Positions 1 to 9,226 of a DNA stretch of 35,147 bases are shown here, in pieces. The notes under the pieces are model-generated. The model was not told the origin of the DNA. It saw nothing but the letters and a program-made list of their open reading frames with translations, and ran no database searches. The stretch lies in contig JABDCY010000005.1 of assembly GCA_013287855.1 (NCBI GenBank), forward strand, positions 19,338 through 54,484. Reading direction: 5' to 3'. Numbering within the stretch: position 1 is the first letter of the stretch; each line of letters opens with the position of its first letter. This stretch comes from Candidatus Babelota bacterium (lineage in GTDB: Bacteria > Babelota > Babeliae > Babelales > Vermiphilaceae). A program made the translations under genes and the position numbers.

Positions 1-167
1 CAGCCTGCATGACCAGCAGCTTCTTTCTTCTCTTCAGGAATTTCGCAAATAGCGGCTTCCATGGTAAGAAGAAGTCCAGCAATTGACGCAGCGTTTTGAA
101 TCGCAGTGCGTGCAACTTTGGCAGGAGCGATGATACTCTCGCCCGAATCTTGATAAAGGCTAGCCAT
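1..167 (-). pseudogene. Second, truncated copy of the GroEL C-terminal region with a foreign start
   Basis: Bases 1-136 repeat 1139-1274 inside groEL with a single mismatch (base 127, changing Asp to Ala in the IIDPAK stretch). To the right of base 136 the similarity stops abruptly. On the minus strand an ATG at 167 opens an in-frame reading frame: about ten unrelated residues ([10 protein letters not shown]...) run into [14 protein letters not shown] and on through the GroEL C-terminal helices to the window edge, with no stop seen. There is no apical or ATP-binding domain, so it cannot be a chaperonin. It is either a recent partial duplication that created a small chimeric ORF, or a misassembly at a contig end, because the repeat reaches base 1. 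What lies further left is not visible. Confidence 0.75.
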
Positions 168-174
168 TTATTAA

Positions 175-810
175 TTATTTATGCTTGCTTAAACTAAGCG
201 CAACTTGAAGCTTTTTTATGCACTCTTTTTTATCTTCATAGCCAAATATCATGCCTGTTAATGACCACTTTGGATTTATACACTTTTGCATTTTTTCCAT
301 AATCGCCATTCTTGTTTCTTGATTCAATCCTGTTGCTTCGATATTTAACTTTTCATTATCAACAAAAAATTCTGTTCTTTTTTCTTTAGGAAATTCGCAT
401 ATACCAAAAGGGTATTTTGTGGTTTCAAATATTTTTTGATTATCTTTAAATATTTTAATCGCGTCACTTTCGATATCGCCATTATTGCAGAAAGGAAAAG
501 CACCAACAAGACCATGGTTAATCATGCAAGGGCCCGTAAACATAGAATAATCAGTTTTAATAGCACTTTTTAAATCTAATTCATTATTATTTTTTAAATT
601 AAGTCTAAAAAAATATCCTTCCTCATTGCCTAAATAAACTACTTTTTCAGCATCTCTACATACTCGTGTTTGTCCATTGTCATATATTCTTGTTCCTGTG
701 GAATAAATACCTGTGCTTTTCCAACCCGGTGCGCTTTTAGGTGCAGGTGCCGCATCAACAAAAGCAGGTAGCGCTAACAGGCTTAACACTATTATTAATT
801 TATTCTTCAT
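175..810 (-). CDS. Hypothetical secreted protein
   Basis: The product is 211 aa and I do not recognise its family. The frame is open upstream to 855, but the ATG at 810 is preferred: AAGGA lies 8 bases ahead of it, and translation from there begins with a clean signal peptide (MKNKLIIVLSLLALPAFVDA, cleavage probably after a small residue near 20). The mature part is soluble, mixed alpha/beta in character, with six cysteines spread along it (in RVCRD, GPCMI, FPFCNN, GICEF, QKCIN and KECIK). This suggests disulfides in an exported protein. It has its own promoter (854-881) and is separated from groEL by a terminator, so it is a stand-alone gene. Function unknown. Confidence 0.7.
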   Translation of the reverse strand: MKNKLIIVLSLLALPAFVDAAPAPKSAPGWKSTGIYSTGTRIYDNGQTRVCRDAEKVVYLGNEEGYFFRLNLKNNNELDLKSAIKTDYSMFTGPCMINHGLVGAFPFCNNGDIESDAIKIFKDNQKIFETTKYPFGICEFPKEKRTEFFVDNEKLNIEATGLNQETRMAIMEKMQKCINPKWSLTGMIFGYEDKKECIKKLQVALSLSKHK

Positions 811-853
811 AATATGGTTCCTTATATTTTGCAGATTTTTAACTATCTTTATC

Positions 854-881
854 ATTTTATCTCATGGCTATAAATTGTCAA
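854..881 (-). promoter_or_regulatory. Sigma70-type promoter for the 175-810 gene
   Basis: On the minus strand, TTGACA (876-881) and TAAAAT (854-859) are separated by 16 bases. This lies about 45 bases upstream of the ATG at 810. The -35 box is a perfect consensus and the -10 box has one mismatch. Confidence 0.6.
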
Positions 882-1020
882 TTGGTAAATTATAGAAACG
901 GGTTGAAAATCCATGTTTTCACCTGTTCATACCTGTTATTCTTCCTAAACAAACTGTAATAGAAAAAAATTTCAGAAATTCTCACTCTGAAACTTAACTC
1001 GCAGCTATTTCCCAACAAAA

Positions 1021-1046
1021 AAGGCTGAGGAAAATTCCTCAGCCTT
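1021..1046 (-). terminator. Terminator downstream of groEL
   Basis: An 11-bp perfect stem (AAGGCTGAGGA / TCCTCAGCCTT) around a short AT loop is flanked by A-runs on the left and T-runs on the right, so it can work in both directions. It lies about 60 bases past the groEL stop codon. Confidence 0.8.
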
Positions 1047-1104
1047 TTTATTTTTTTGTCTGAGCTATGGCTTATAGTCGATACTCAGAATTGGAGGTTT
1101 ATAT

Positions 1105-2760
<1,656 letters not shown>

Positions 2761-2773
2761 TTAATTCGGCATA

Positions 2774-2870
2774 TCCTTCGATACACCTCGCTTTGCTCGG
2801 CACTCAGGACGAACGGAGAGATTATTTATACCGTTCGTGGTGAGTGATTTGCTTTGCAAATTGTATCGAA
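2774..2870. repeat. Palindromic REP-like intergenic repeat in the groES-groEL gap
   Basis: The left arm (2777-2816) begins TTCGATACACCTCG and ends CACTCAGGACGAACGG. The right arm (2831-2870) is its imperfect reverse complement, starting CCGTTCGTGGTGAGTG and ending TTGTATCGAA. The arms pair well at both ends, with a divergent middle and a 14-base loop. The left arm shares its core (TCCTTCGATACACC ... GGCACTCAGGACGAACGG) with the repeat at 9694-9736, so this is a dispersed family. It lies inside the presumed groESL transcript. Confidence 0.75.
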
Positions 2871-2888
2871 CCACATTCCAAACAATTC

Positions 2889-3176
2889 TTACTTCTCAAC
2901 AATACCTAAAATTTCATCTTCACGAATAATGAGGAAATCGTTTCCTGCATCGGTGCCAGCATATTTGCCAAAATAGACTACATCGCCAGCTTTGACAGCC
3001 AGTGGAGCCAATGCGCCATCTTTTGCAATGCGGCCCTGGCCAACAGCTACAACGGTACCCATTTGTGCTTTTTCCTTAGCGGTATCAGGTATAATGATGC
3101 CACCCGAGGTTTTTTCTTCATGTTCTGAACGTTTTACCAGAACTCGATCATAGAGCGGACGAATTTTCTCGATCAT
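2889..3176 (-). CDS. groS: 10 kDa co-chaperonin GroES
   Basis: This lid of the GroEL chamber is 95 aa, the normal family length. It shows [11 protein letters not shown] at the start, the mobile loop around [17 protein letters not shown] (about 18-34), and the [12 protein letters not shown] stretch before the C-terminal strand. A GTG two codons upstream (3182) is in frame, but the ATG at 3176 has AAGGAG five bases ahead of it and is taken as the start. It is the first gene of a groES-groEL unit. Confidence 0.97.
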   Translation of the reverse strand: MIEKIRPLYDRVLVKRSEHEEKTSGGIIIPDTAKEKAQMGTVVAVGQGRIAKDGALAPLAVKAGDVVYFGKYAGTDAGNDFLIIREDEILGIVEK

Positions 3177-3564
3177 GCTCACTCCTTGTGCTTATATTGT
3201 TATAATTATCTAAAAACATTTACTTTTCTCTGTTATTTAACTATTGCTCTAGTAGAAGGATAGAAAAAATCTAAAAAATTTCAACATATTCCTTACATCG
3301 CTACACTCAACTTTTATGTTATAAATGTTAAGCAGCTCTCAAAAAAATATCGTATAATAAGCTAAAAAACGATTGTTTGATTTTTATTTTTTTTACCGTT
3401 TTTTTGATAATTTTCTCGGAAAAAGTTGTCGTTTTCTGCAAATCACGCATTTGCTGTATTTTTTGAACCGATTTTATCTAGACTCAATAGCATGCAGTTT
3501 CTATTCTTTAGTGTACCACGCTCAACATAATCCTCAATAACCCTGGTAAAAAAGGAAGAATTTA
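3177..3564. other. Gene-free divergent region between groES and rpe
   Basis: This 388-base AT-rich region separates two divergent genes and must hold both promoters. A TATAAT on the plus strand at 3353-3358 is the best -10 candidate towards rpe, but no good -35 lies at the right spacing. Towards groES only weak AT-rich -10-like boxes (GATAAT, TATAAC near 3205) were seen. No CIRCE-type inverted repeat (TTAGCACTC-N9-GAGTGCTAA) is present, and no ORF or RNA gene was recognised. Confidence 0.5.
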
Positions 3565-4212
3565 ATGATTAAAATTTATCCATCCCTGATGGCGGCCGAT
3601 CAACTCGACCTAAAGCATGAAATAGAAACCCTCGATGCCCACTGTGTCGGCTTTCACCTCGATCTCATGGATGGCCATTTTGTTCCTAATTTGGCCATGA
3701 GCCCAGAGGTAATCAATGCTGTAGATCGCGCGAGCCAAAATCCGGTATGGGTTCATATCATGGCCGATAATCCCCGCAGATGGATTGACAGATTGATAAT
3801 AAAAGAAAAGAGCATTGTTAGTATTCATATAGAAACAAAAAATGAAATTACAGAATCTATTAATGATATAAGGAAAAAAAACTGGCTTCCCTCACTCGCT
3901 ATAAATCCAAAAACGGCCGTCTTTGAATTATTGCCTTTTATTGATCAACATATTTCCCAAATTTTAATTATGTCGGTAGAGCCCGGATTTAGTGGCCAGA
4001 AATTTATGCCTGAAGTGCTTAAAAAGATCGATGTTCTTATTGATTTAAAATATAGGGAAAATTTTCCGTTCACTATTGCTCTTGATGGCGGCATTGGCCC
4101 TGCAGTTATTCCACAGTTGAGTTCTTTAGAAGTCTCCAGCATTGCTGCCTCTCGTAGTATTTTTAATCACAAAGATAGATTGCAAAATTTGATGCAGTTA
4201 CAGAAAACATAA
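3565..4212 (+). CDS. rpe: Ribulose-phosphate 3-epimerase
   Basis: It interconverts D-ribulose 5-phosphate and D-xylulose 5-phosphate in the non-oxidative pentose phosphate pathway. The 215-aa TIM barrel is full length. It has PSLMAAD at the first strand, HLDLMDGHFVPN with metal/catalytic residues His31, Asp33 and Asp36, VHIM with His64, MSVEPGFSGQ at about 136-145 (phosphate-loop side) and LDGGI with catalytic Asp174. The SD sequence AAGGA lies eight bases before the ATG. It is monocistronic: a divergent groES is upstream, and a strong bidirectional terminator starts at its stop codon. Confidence 0.95.
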   Translation: MIKIYPSLMAADQLDLKHEIETLDAHCVGFHLDLMDGHFVPNLAMSPEVINAVDRASQNPVWVHIMADNPRRWIDRLIIKEKSIVSIHIETKNEITESINDIRKKNWLPSLAINPKTAVFELLPFIDQHISQILIMSVEPGFSGQKFMPEVLKKIDVLIDLKYRENFPFTIALDGGIGPAVIPQLSSLEVSSIAASRSIFNHKDRLQNLMQLQKT

Positions 4213-4250
4213 AAAAAGAATGTGGGAAAATTTCCCACATTCTTTTTTTA
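4211..4250. terminator. Bidirectional terminator after rpe
   Basis: A 15-bp perfect inverted repeat (AAAGAATGTGGGAAA and its complement, one base apart at the centre) is flanked by an A-run and a T-run. It serves the convergent genes rpe and 4266-4793. Confidence 0.9.
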
Positions 4251-4265
4251 TATACTAGATGTTAA

Positions 4266-4793
4266 TTACTTTCTAGCAGCATCTTGCGCCCTCGCAAGAT
4301 TTTCAGCGTTAAGCTCAGCTTCTGATTTGACTTTGTTGCCATCTTGTGGTTTGCCGTCTACAAGGTTTGCACCTGGGCCTTTGTCTTCACCTGTAAGAGC
4401 GTTGTAACCGTATACTAAACCAGCTGCTGTAGCTAAAGCTAATGCTGAGTTAGTAAGAGTTGCGCCGTAGTTCTTAAGGAACCCTGATTCTGATTTGTAA
4501 CTTTTTTCTACAAATGCAGGAACCAAGTTGTAAAGACGGTCAGCTATTGACGTTTCAGTACCAAGTTGGCACTTGCCAACGTAGTTAAGAGTAGCCAAGC
4601 CAGCTTCGCGAACATAATCAAAAGGTTTTAAGACGAACTTACCTGCTTTTGATAAGTATGACAAGTAACCAGCATCTTTAGCTGTTTCTGCTTTATCAGC
4701 AACCTTGTTCACTGGATCCATTGCAACTACTGCAAACGGAGCAGCGAGAACCATTAACGCGATAGCGTTAAGTATTGTTTTTTGTGTCTTCAT
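4266..4793 (-). CDS. Hypothetical exported protein with a C-terminal membrane segment
   Basis: The 175-aa product has no family I recognise. The ATG at 4793 is chosen over upstream starts: it has GGAGGA seven bases ahead and gives a signal peptide (MKTQKTILNAIALMVLAAPF..., likely cut after AVVA-M). The mature part has a Lys/Ala-rich stretch, one Cys, and a hydrophobic helix at about 119-142 (LTNSALALATAAGLVYGY). A polar, Asn/Lys/Glu-rich tail follows (AELNAENLARAQDAARK). It is probably anchored in the envelope. It has a good promoter at 4841-4868 and stands alone. Confidence 0.7.
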   Translation of the reverse strand: MKTQKTILNAIALMVLAAPFAVVAMDPVNKVADKAETAKDAGYLSYLSKAGKFVLKPFDYVREAGLATLNYVGKCQLGTETSIADRLYNLVPAFVEKSYKSESGFLKNYGATLTNSALALATAAGLVYGYNALTGEDKGPGANLVDGKPQDGNKVKSEAELNAENLARAQDAARK

Positions 4794-4840
4794 AGAGACA
4801 TCCTCCATTATATGGTTATTAAAAAACATTTATTATCTTA

Positions 4841-4868
4841 ACTATATATTAAATTTATTGTTTGTCAA
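4841..4868 (-). promoter_or_regulatory. Promoter for the 4266-4793 gene
   Basis: On the minus strand, perfect TTGACA (4863-4868), 16 bases, then TATAGT (4841-4846). It lies about 50 bases upstream of the ATG at 4793. Confidence 0.65.
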
Positions 4869-5160
4869 TAAGCTTATATAGGTTAATCTATATATTTTAT
4901 AATCTGTAAATTTCAAAAAATAGCTCTATACCTGTTATATGGCTATTTATAATGTAAATATCATATTATATACTACTAATTTTATATATATTATTCAATC
5001 TGTCAATAGGCGACTTAGCCTATTATTTCTGCGATATCTGTCTAACCTGATAATATCGAGCTAACAGAAGAATAGAGTTGTAAGAATAACCTCTCATTTC
5101 AATGATCAGATACCTATTTCAGGCACTTAAGAATAGATTAACAGGACTAGAAATTAGATC
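4869..5160. other. AT-rich gene-free stretch
   Basis: This very AT-rich stretch is full of TATATA runs, between the promoter at 4841-4868 and the terminator at 5161-5191. No ORF, RNA gene, repeat or array was recognised. Confidence 0.4.
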
Positions 5161-5191
5161 AAAAGCCCCCTTCCTAATAGGTTCAAGGGGC
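5161..5191 (-). terminator. Terminator after the adenosine-deaminase-like gene
   Basis: Read on the minus strand, GCCCCTT pairs with AAGGGGGC across a loop of about 15 bases, followed by TTTT. It lies about 90 bases past the stop codon at 5281. Confidence 0.6.
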
Positions 5192-5280
5192 ATCCCTTTT
5201 CAGAGATAAAAAGGCTCCTAGGGCTAGAATGCTCTTAAAATGACTCAAAAGATCCAGCCAATCTAAAAAGAACCCCTTTT

Positions 5281-6291
5281 TTACGTAAAACGATAGCTAT
5301 AAGCCTTTTCCTGCAATCTAATCATAGTATTCATGGTCAGGCCGCCAATTTGTGCTACCTGGGCACATTCGTGTGAAAGGGATGTTCTAAAGATAAGAGG
5401 ATCATCGGTGCAAATAATAACGGGATGCCCCTGTTTGAGGAGTTTTAAAGCAGGATGCTCATGGAGCTCTGATATCATCATTACTTTAAGAGCGCTTGTC
5501 AGACAGAGCTCTATAGGTATTTTGCGCATTTCTATCCAATTTTTTGCTTCTGGGCATAAGTGAACGCAATGACCTACTCGCGCTGGTCTTATCATCTCCA
5601 ATTCTTTCATTTGCTGAACGGCTGCTTCTTCTGGTGATTCACCAATATGCAGCGTTATAGGGATGTCCAATTCTTGGGCTCGTTTAATTGCTGGCACTAT
5701 GCTACTGCCATCACCTTGTACCGAAATACCAGAAATATCTAAACCAGTTACTCCCTGCTGGCAATATTTACTGATCAAATCAACGGTCTGCAGAGCAACC
5801 TGCGCAGGCGTATCGCGACGCAAACTGAGTAAAACAGTTGCCTGAAGACGAGTTTGATAACACCCACGTTCTATCCCTCGCAAAACTGCCTTCAAATATC
5901 CTTCGTGTCCTGAACCAAGATCCTTAAGCCCCGTGCGGATTTCGGCATATACCACACCATCTTCTGCTAACTCCTTGCAAAGCGCAGCAACGCCATCTTC
6001 AACCTTTTTATCAGTGTTTACCATCTTACTCAGCAGATCGAAAACTTTAAAAGCATTCTTGTATTCTACGCCCTGTTCGATTTGATCAAGCAAGTGGGTT
6101 AATTGAACACATTGAGCCGGTTCCGCTACTTCCTTAAGATATGCCAAAGGCCAAGAACCTCCCAAATGCAAATGCAGTTCGACCTTATCAATTGATTTCA
6201 TTTCCATGGCTGTTATAGGTGAAACAGCAGAAGCAGCGCCTACATGGCTTACACTAGATAGTGCATAGAGAAAAAATTTTAATGAGTTCAT
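5281..6291 (-). CDS. Adenosine/AMP deaminase-family metallohydrolase, probably exported
   Basis: This amidohydrolase-fold enzyme is expected to deaminate adenosine or a related N6-substituted nucleoside or nucleotide. The 336-aa protein shows all family ligands: VELHLHLGGS with His40 and His42, LHIGES with His215 and catalytic Glu218, RVGHCVHL with His241, and ICTDDP with Asp296 and Asp297. The first 22 or so residues (MNSLKFFLYALSSVSHVGAASA) form a signal peptide, unusual for this normally cytoplasmic family, so it may act in the periplasm or outside on scavenged host nucleosides. The SD AAGGAG lies five bases before the ATG. The exact substrate (adenosine or methyl-AMP as in ADAL-type enzymes) cannot be told. 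Confidence 0.85.
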   Translation of the reverse strand: MNSLKFFLYALSSVSHVGAASAVSPITAMEMKSIDKVELHLHLGGSWPLAYLKEVAEPAQCVQLTHLLDQIEQGVEYKNAFKVFDLLSKMVNTDKKVEDGVAALCKELAEDGVVYAEIRTGLKDLGSGHEGYLKAVLRGIERGCYQTRLQATVLLSLRRDTPAQVALQTVDLISKYCQQGVTGLDISGISVQGDGSSIVPAIKRAQELDIPITLHIGESPEEAAVQQMKELEMIRPARVGHCVHLCPEAKNWIEMRKIPIELCLTSALKVMMISELHEHPALKLLKQGHPVIICTDDPLIFRTSLSHECAQVAQIGGLTMNTMIRLQEKAYSYRFT

Positions 6292-6363
6292 ATAATCTCC
6301 TTTGTTACAGAATATTTGATACCTTAATGCAAGAACAAATAGTTTAAGTATGTTTTCTGTTTT

Positions 6364-6392
6364 TTGTCATTTTTTTTCTCTGCCGGTATAGT
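6364..6392 (+). promoter_or_regulatory. Promoter for the ybaK-MBL-flavoprotein operon
   Basis: TTGTCA (6364-6369), 17 bases, then TATAGT (6387-6392), 45 bases before the ATG at 6438. Confidence 0.6.
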
Positions 6393-6437
6393 AAATGAAT
6401 AATAATCAACAATCAGAGCATCTTTTAAAGGAATCAT

Positions 6438-6917
6438 ATGGAACAGAAATTGAGCAAAAGCGCACAAGCAGTACAAGATGCATTATTGAAAAAAGGCTCC
6501 CACTTTAAAGTTCTCGAGCTACCTGAAAGCACCCGTTCTGCACAAGAAGCTGCTCAAGCGATTGGCTGCGAGGTCGCGCAAATTATCAAATCACTGATTT
6601 TTAAGACAAAAGACACCAACAAACCGATTCTTGTGCTTGCAAGCGGTTCCAATCGCGTCGATGAAAAGCTCATCGAAAAACAACTTGGCGAAAAAATTAC
6701 CAAAGCTGATGCTGATTTTACCCGCGAAGTTACCGGATTTGCCATTGGTGGTATTCCACCGATGGGTCATAAACAGAAAATTCAAACATTTATCGATGAA
6801 GATCTCATGAAATTCTCAGAACTCTGGGCTGCTGCTGGCACGCCTAACGCCGTTTTTAGCTTAAAACCACACGATCTGCAAACGCTCACTGGCGGCACCA
6901 TAATCGCAATTCATTAA
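6438..6917 (+). CDS. YbaK/EbsC-family aminoacyl-tRNA deacylase
   Basis: Members of this family hydrolyse mischarged tRNAs (for example Cys-tRNA(Pro) or Ala-tRNA(Pro)) and protect translation accuracy. The 159-aa single domain contains SAQEAAQAIGCEVAQIIKSL (about 34-53), a conserved Lys in IKSLIFK, the binding-loop motif GFAIGGIPPMGH (about 99-110), AGTPNAVF and a closing GGTIIAI. The SD AAAGGA precedes the ATG. It is the first gene of a plus-strand operon, with the next gene 15 bases downstream. Which tRNA it edits cannot be read from the sequence. Confidence 0.9.
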   Translation: MEQKLSKSAQAVQDALLKKGSHFKVLELPESTRSAQEAAQAIGCEVAQIIKSLIFKTKDTNKPILVLASGSNRVDEKLIEKQLGEKITKADADFTREVTGFAIGGIPPMGHKQKIQTFIDEDLMKFSELWAAAGTPNAVFSLKPHDLQTLTGGTIIAIH

Positions 6918-6932
6918 TCGGGTAAAATAGTC

Positions 6933-7850
6933 ATGTCAAAAGTTTCATTGCATGCCCTCAAAGGAAATAGTTATTTTGCCACAGGCATTTTTGCTATAGG
7001 CATCTATCAGCACGATAACACTACTATTTTGATTGATAGTGGCAGCGATGATGGCCATGCTAAAAATGTATATGATCTACTGCAAGCGCAGGGACATTCG
7101 GTTACCGCCATCATCAATACCCACTGCCATCCGGACCATTGTGGCGGAAACCACTTTTTCCAAAAAAAATTCCCTGATATCAAAATATACGCGACGCGCG
7201 ATGAAAAAGAACTAATCGAAAATCCAAATCTAGCGCCCCGTTGTTTTTGTGGTGGCGCAGCTCCATTTGCCGGCTTGCAGCATAAACACATAGCTCCTCA
7301 AAAAGAAACGTGTGTCACTAATGTTATAGCACCATATTCTGATCAGAAGCTTGCCATCGGTTCTGCCGAAATTAAAATCGTAACTCTTCCTGGGCACACT
7401 CCAGGCAGCATCGGCATTATAACACCCGAAAATATTTTATATTCTGGTGATGCGTTGTTTGGCACAGAAACATTTAATAAGCATCCAATGCTATTTTACA
7501 CAGATATTGAAAACACTTTGGCATCATTCAAGAAGCTTGCGTCCCTACCAGTTGATGCCTGTGTTCTGTATCACGGTGGAGTAATTTATGATTTGCCAAA
7601 TGTCGCCAAACAGCATGAAATGAGAATTTTGGAAATTAAAGAAGTAATTTTGAGCACGCTACAACAACAGCAACTTTCAATAGATCTGCTCACTCAAAAG
7701 ATAATGCAACATTATAAAATTCCCGATAACATTATTCCTTTTGTGCTTACGCAAACCGCAGTGCGCGCATATCTTACAAAGCTTGAACAGGAAAAAGCGA
7801 TTAAGCTCATGGTGCAAGATGGCCTCCTGCAAGCTATGGCGATAATCTGA
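6933..7850 (+). CDS. Metallo-beta-lactamase-fold hydrolase
   Basis: The 305-aa zinc hydrolase has THCHPDHCGG with His64, His66, Asp68 and His69, LPGHTPGS with His155, SGDALFG with the bridging Asp173, and LYHGG with His214. The complete dinuclear metal site is therefore present. A Cys-rich loop (PRCFCGGAAP, about 102-111) sits between the first and second metal motifs. About 75 helical residues at the C-terminus resemble the winged-helix tail found in LACTB2-like members. The substrate is unknown: glyoxalase II, LACTB2-type RNase and other hydrolases share this core. No signal peptide. It is second in the ybaK operon. Confidence 0.85.
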   Translation: MSKVSLHALKGNSYFATGIFAIGIYQHDNTTILIDSGSDDGHAKNVYDLLQAQGHSVTAIINTHCHPDHCGGNHFFQKKFPDIKIYATRDEKELIENPNLAPRCFCGGAAPFAGLQHKHIAPQKETCVTNVIAPYSDQKLAIGSAEIKIVTLPGHTPGSIGIITPENILYSGDALFGTETFNKHPMLFYTDIENTLASFKKLASLPVDACVLYHGGVIYDLPNVAKQHEMRILEIKEVILSTLQQQQLSIDLLTQKIMQHYKIPDNIIPFVLTQTAVRAYLTKLEQEKAIKLMVQDGLLQAMAII

Positions 7851-7867
7851 AAAACTCATGTGTGAAT

Positions 7868-8932
7868 ATGCAAAGAATAGTACAATTAACCCCTCCAGCT
7901 CTATCTGCAGAGCACATCAAAGAAAAAATAATATGCATTCGCGCACACCGCGAGCGCATATTTCAGATAGATGCCCAAAAGCTTCATGATAAGCTCATAA
8001 TCCATAATTATGGGCAAGGAGGCGCTGGCTGGACTTTCCTGTTTGGCTGTGTGCAAGAAGCAATCCGAAAATTTGAGCACGAAGTAGTACAAAATTCTCA
8101 CTACAAAAATAAACCCATAGCGGTTATTGGTGCTGGTTGTTATGGTCTACTCACTGCAATCATGTTGGCACGTAAGGGACACCGCGTGCGCATTATTGCC
8201 AAAGAAACTGAAAATCTCCCTTCGCACAAAGCTGCAGGTCTCTTTTTTCCACGACCACGCAAATGTTCCACGCAAGAAGAAATTGCTCAATTTTATGCAC
8301 GGGGCATGGAATCATATAGTGCTTATCTACAGATCATTGATGGCAGTCACCCTTTTATCAACCGTGGACCACAATTATTACCTGCCTATTTTGGACGCGA
8401 GATTGATCCAGGTTTTGGTCCTTACATTGCTGCAGGGCTCATCAAGCAACCAGAAGCAGTTACCATCAATTTTGGCAACAGCAAAAATTATGATGCGCTC
8501 GAGCACAGGATTGTTTACCTTAATGCCACAATTCTCATGCAAGAACTGTGGCGCACTATCAAAGAACTTGGAATATCGATTATCAAACAAGAAATAGCTA
8601 ATTTCGCAGACATTGAAGAATCAATTATTTTTAACTGTGCAGGTCTCGGAGCTAAAAAACTAACGGGTGATGCCAAAATTATTCCCGTGCAAGGGCACCT
8701 GATTACTTTGCAGCAGCAGCCAATCGAACAACTGCAGTATCTCATTAACTTCCAAGTTACCATGACTGATGAGCGAGGCGGACACCGAGAAGAGATAATT
8801 TATTTTGCACCCAAAGGAGATGGTATCGTTGGCACTACTTTTTTGCGGGGGACTGATTCGCCAACAGCCAATCAGCATGAATTCGATCGCTTGATTGAGC
8901 GATGCCGCAATTTTTTTGGTACAAATTTCTAG
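7868..8932 (+). CDS. D-amino-acid-oxidase-like FAD oxidoreductase with circularly permuted domain order
   Basis: The protein is about 354 aa. Residues about 22-68 (IICIRAHRERIFQI ... IIHNYGQGGAGWTFLFGC) match the motif that normally closes D-amino acid oxidases (ICxRPxR ... VIHNYGHGGxGxTxxWG). Here it comes first, and the FAD-binding Rossmann start (IAVIGAGCYGLLTAIMLARK, glycines at 88-93) follows. The rest is in normal order: KAAGLFFP, IIFNCAGLGAKKL, VQGHLITL, then YFAPKGDGIVGTTF and a final helix. All DAO parts are present, so this looks like a circular permutation, not a truncation. An in-frame GTG two codons upstream (7862) is an alternative start; neither has a strong SD. It is third in the ybaK operon. 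The substrate is unknown. Confidence 0.82.
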   Translation: MQRIVQLTPPALSAEHIKEKIICIRAHRERIFQIDAQKLHDKLIIHNYGQGGAGWTFLFGCVQEAIRKFEHEVVQNSHYKNKPIAVIGAGCYGLLTAIMLARKGHRVRIIAKETENLPSHKAAGLFFPRPRKCSTQEEIAQFYARGMESYSAYLQIIDGSHPFINRGPQLLPAYFGREIDPGFGPYIAAGLIKQPEAVTINFGNSKNYDALEHRIVYLNATILMQELWRTIKELGISIIKQEIANFADIEESIIFNCAGLGAKKLTGDAKIIPVQGHLITLQQQPIEQLQYLINFQVTMTDERGGHREEIIYFAPKGDGIVGTTFLRGTDSPTANQHEFDRLIERCRNFFGTNF

Positions 8933-8966
8933 TTGCAGAAAAAAGAAGGTATTGATATTCAAAAAA

Positions 8967-9114
8967 GATGTCATCCTGAACTTGTTTCAGGATCCAAAAA
9001 ATCATGTAAATTTTTCACAATTTTGCTCTTAATTTTCATTTAAACACTATTAAATCAGCTAATACGGTTACATAAGTAAAAAAATGGACCCTGAAACGAG
9101 TTCAGGGTGACATC
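8967..9114. repeat. 148-bp MITE-like element with 29-bp terminal inverted repeats
   Basis: The left end, GATGTCATCCTGAACTTGTT..., and the reverse complement of the right end agree at 26 of 29 positions. The 90-base interior is AT-rich and non-coding. The end sequence (TCATCCTGAAC-TTGTTTCAGGATC type) resembles palindromic intergenic repeats common in many bacterial genomes. It could act as a large stem after the flavoprotein gene. Confidence 0.75.
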
Positions 9115-9165
9115 GGGGTACGTCAGTGTCGACATTAAAACTTCTTAGATAATCACTCTTTGCTC

Positions 9166-9194
9166 TTGGACGACAAAATGTAGTAACCTATTGC
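9166..9194 (+). promoter_or_regulatory. Possible promoter for the RidA gene
   Basis: TTGGAC (9166-9171), 17 bases, TATTGC (9189-9194), 33 bases before the ATG at 9227. Both boxes have mismatches. Confidence 0.35.
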
Positions 9195-9226
9195 GAGTAA
9201 AAAATAACAAAACAAAAAGGAATATC

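Noticed and set aside
3177-3564. Search for a CIRCE/HrcA operator upstream of groES
   Set aside because: No TTAGCACTC-N9-GAGTGCTAA-like inverted repeat was found; heat-shock control, if any, is by another route.
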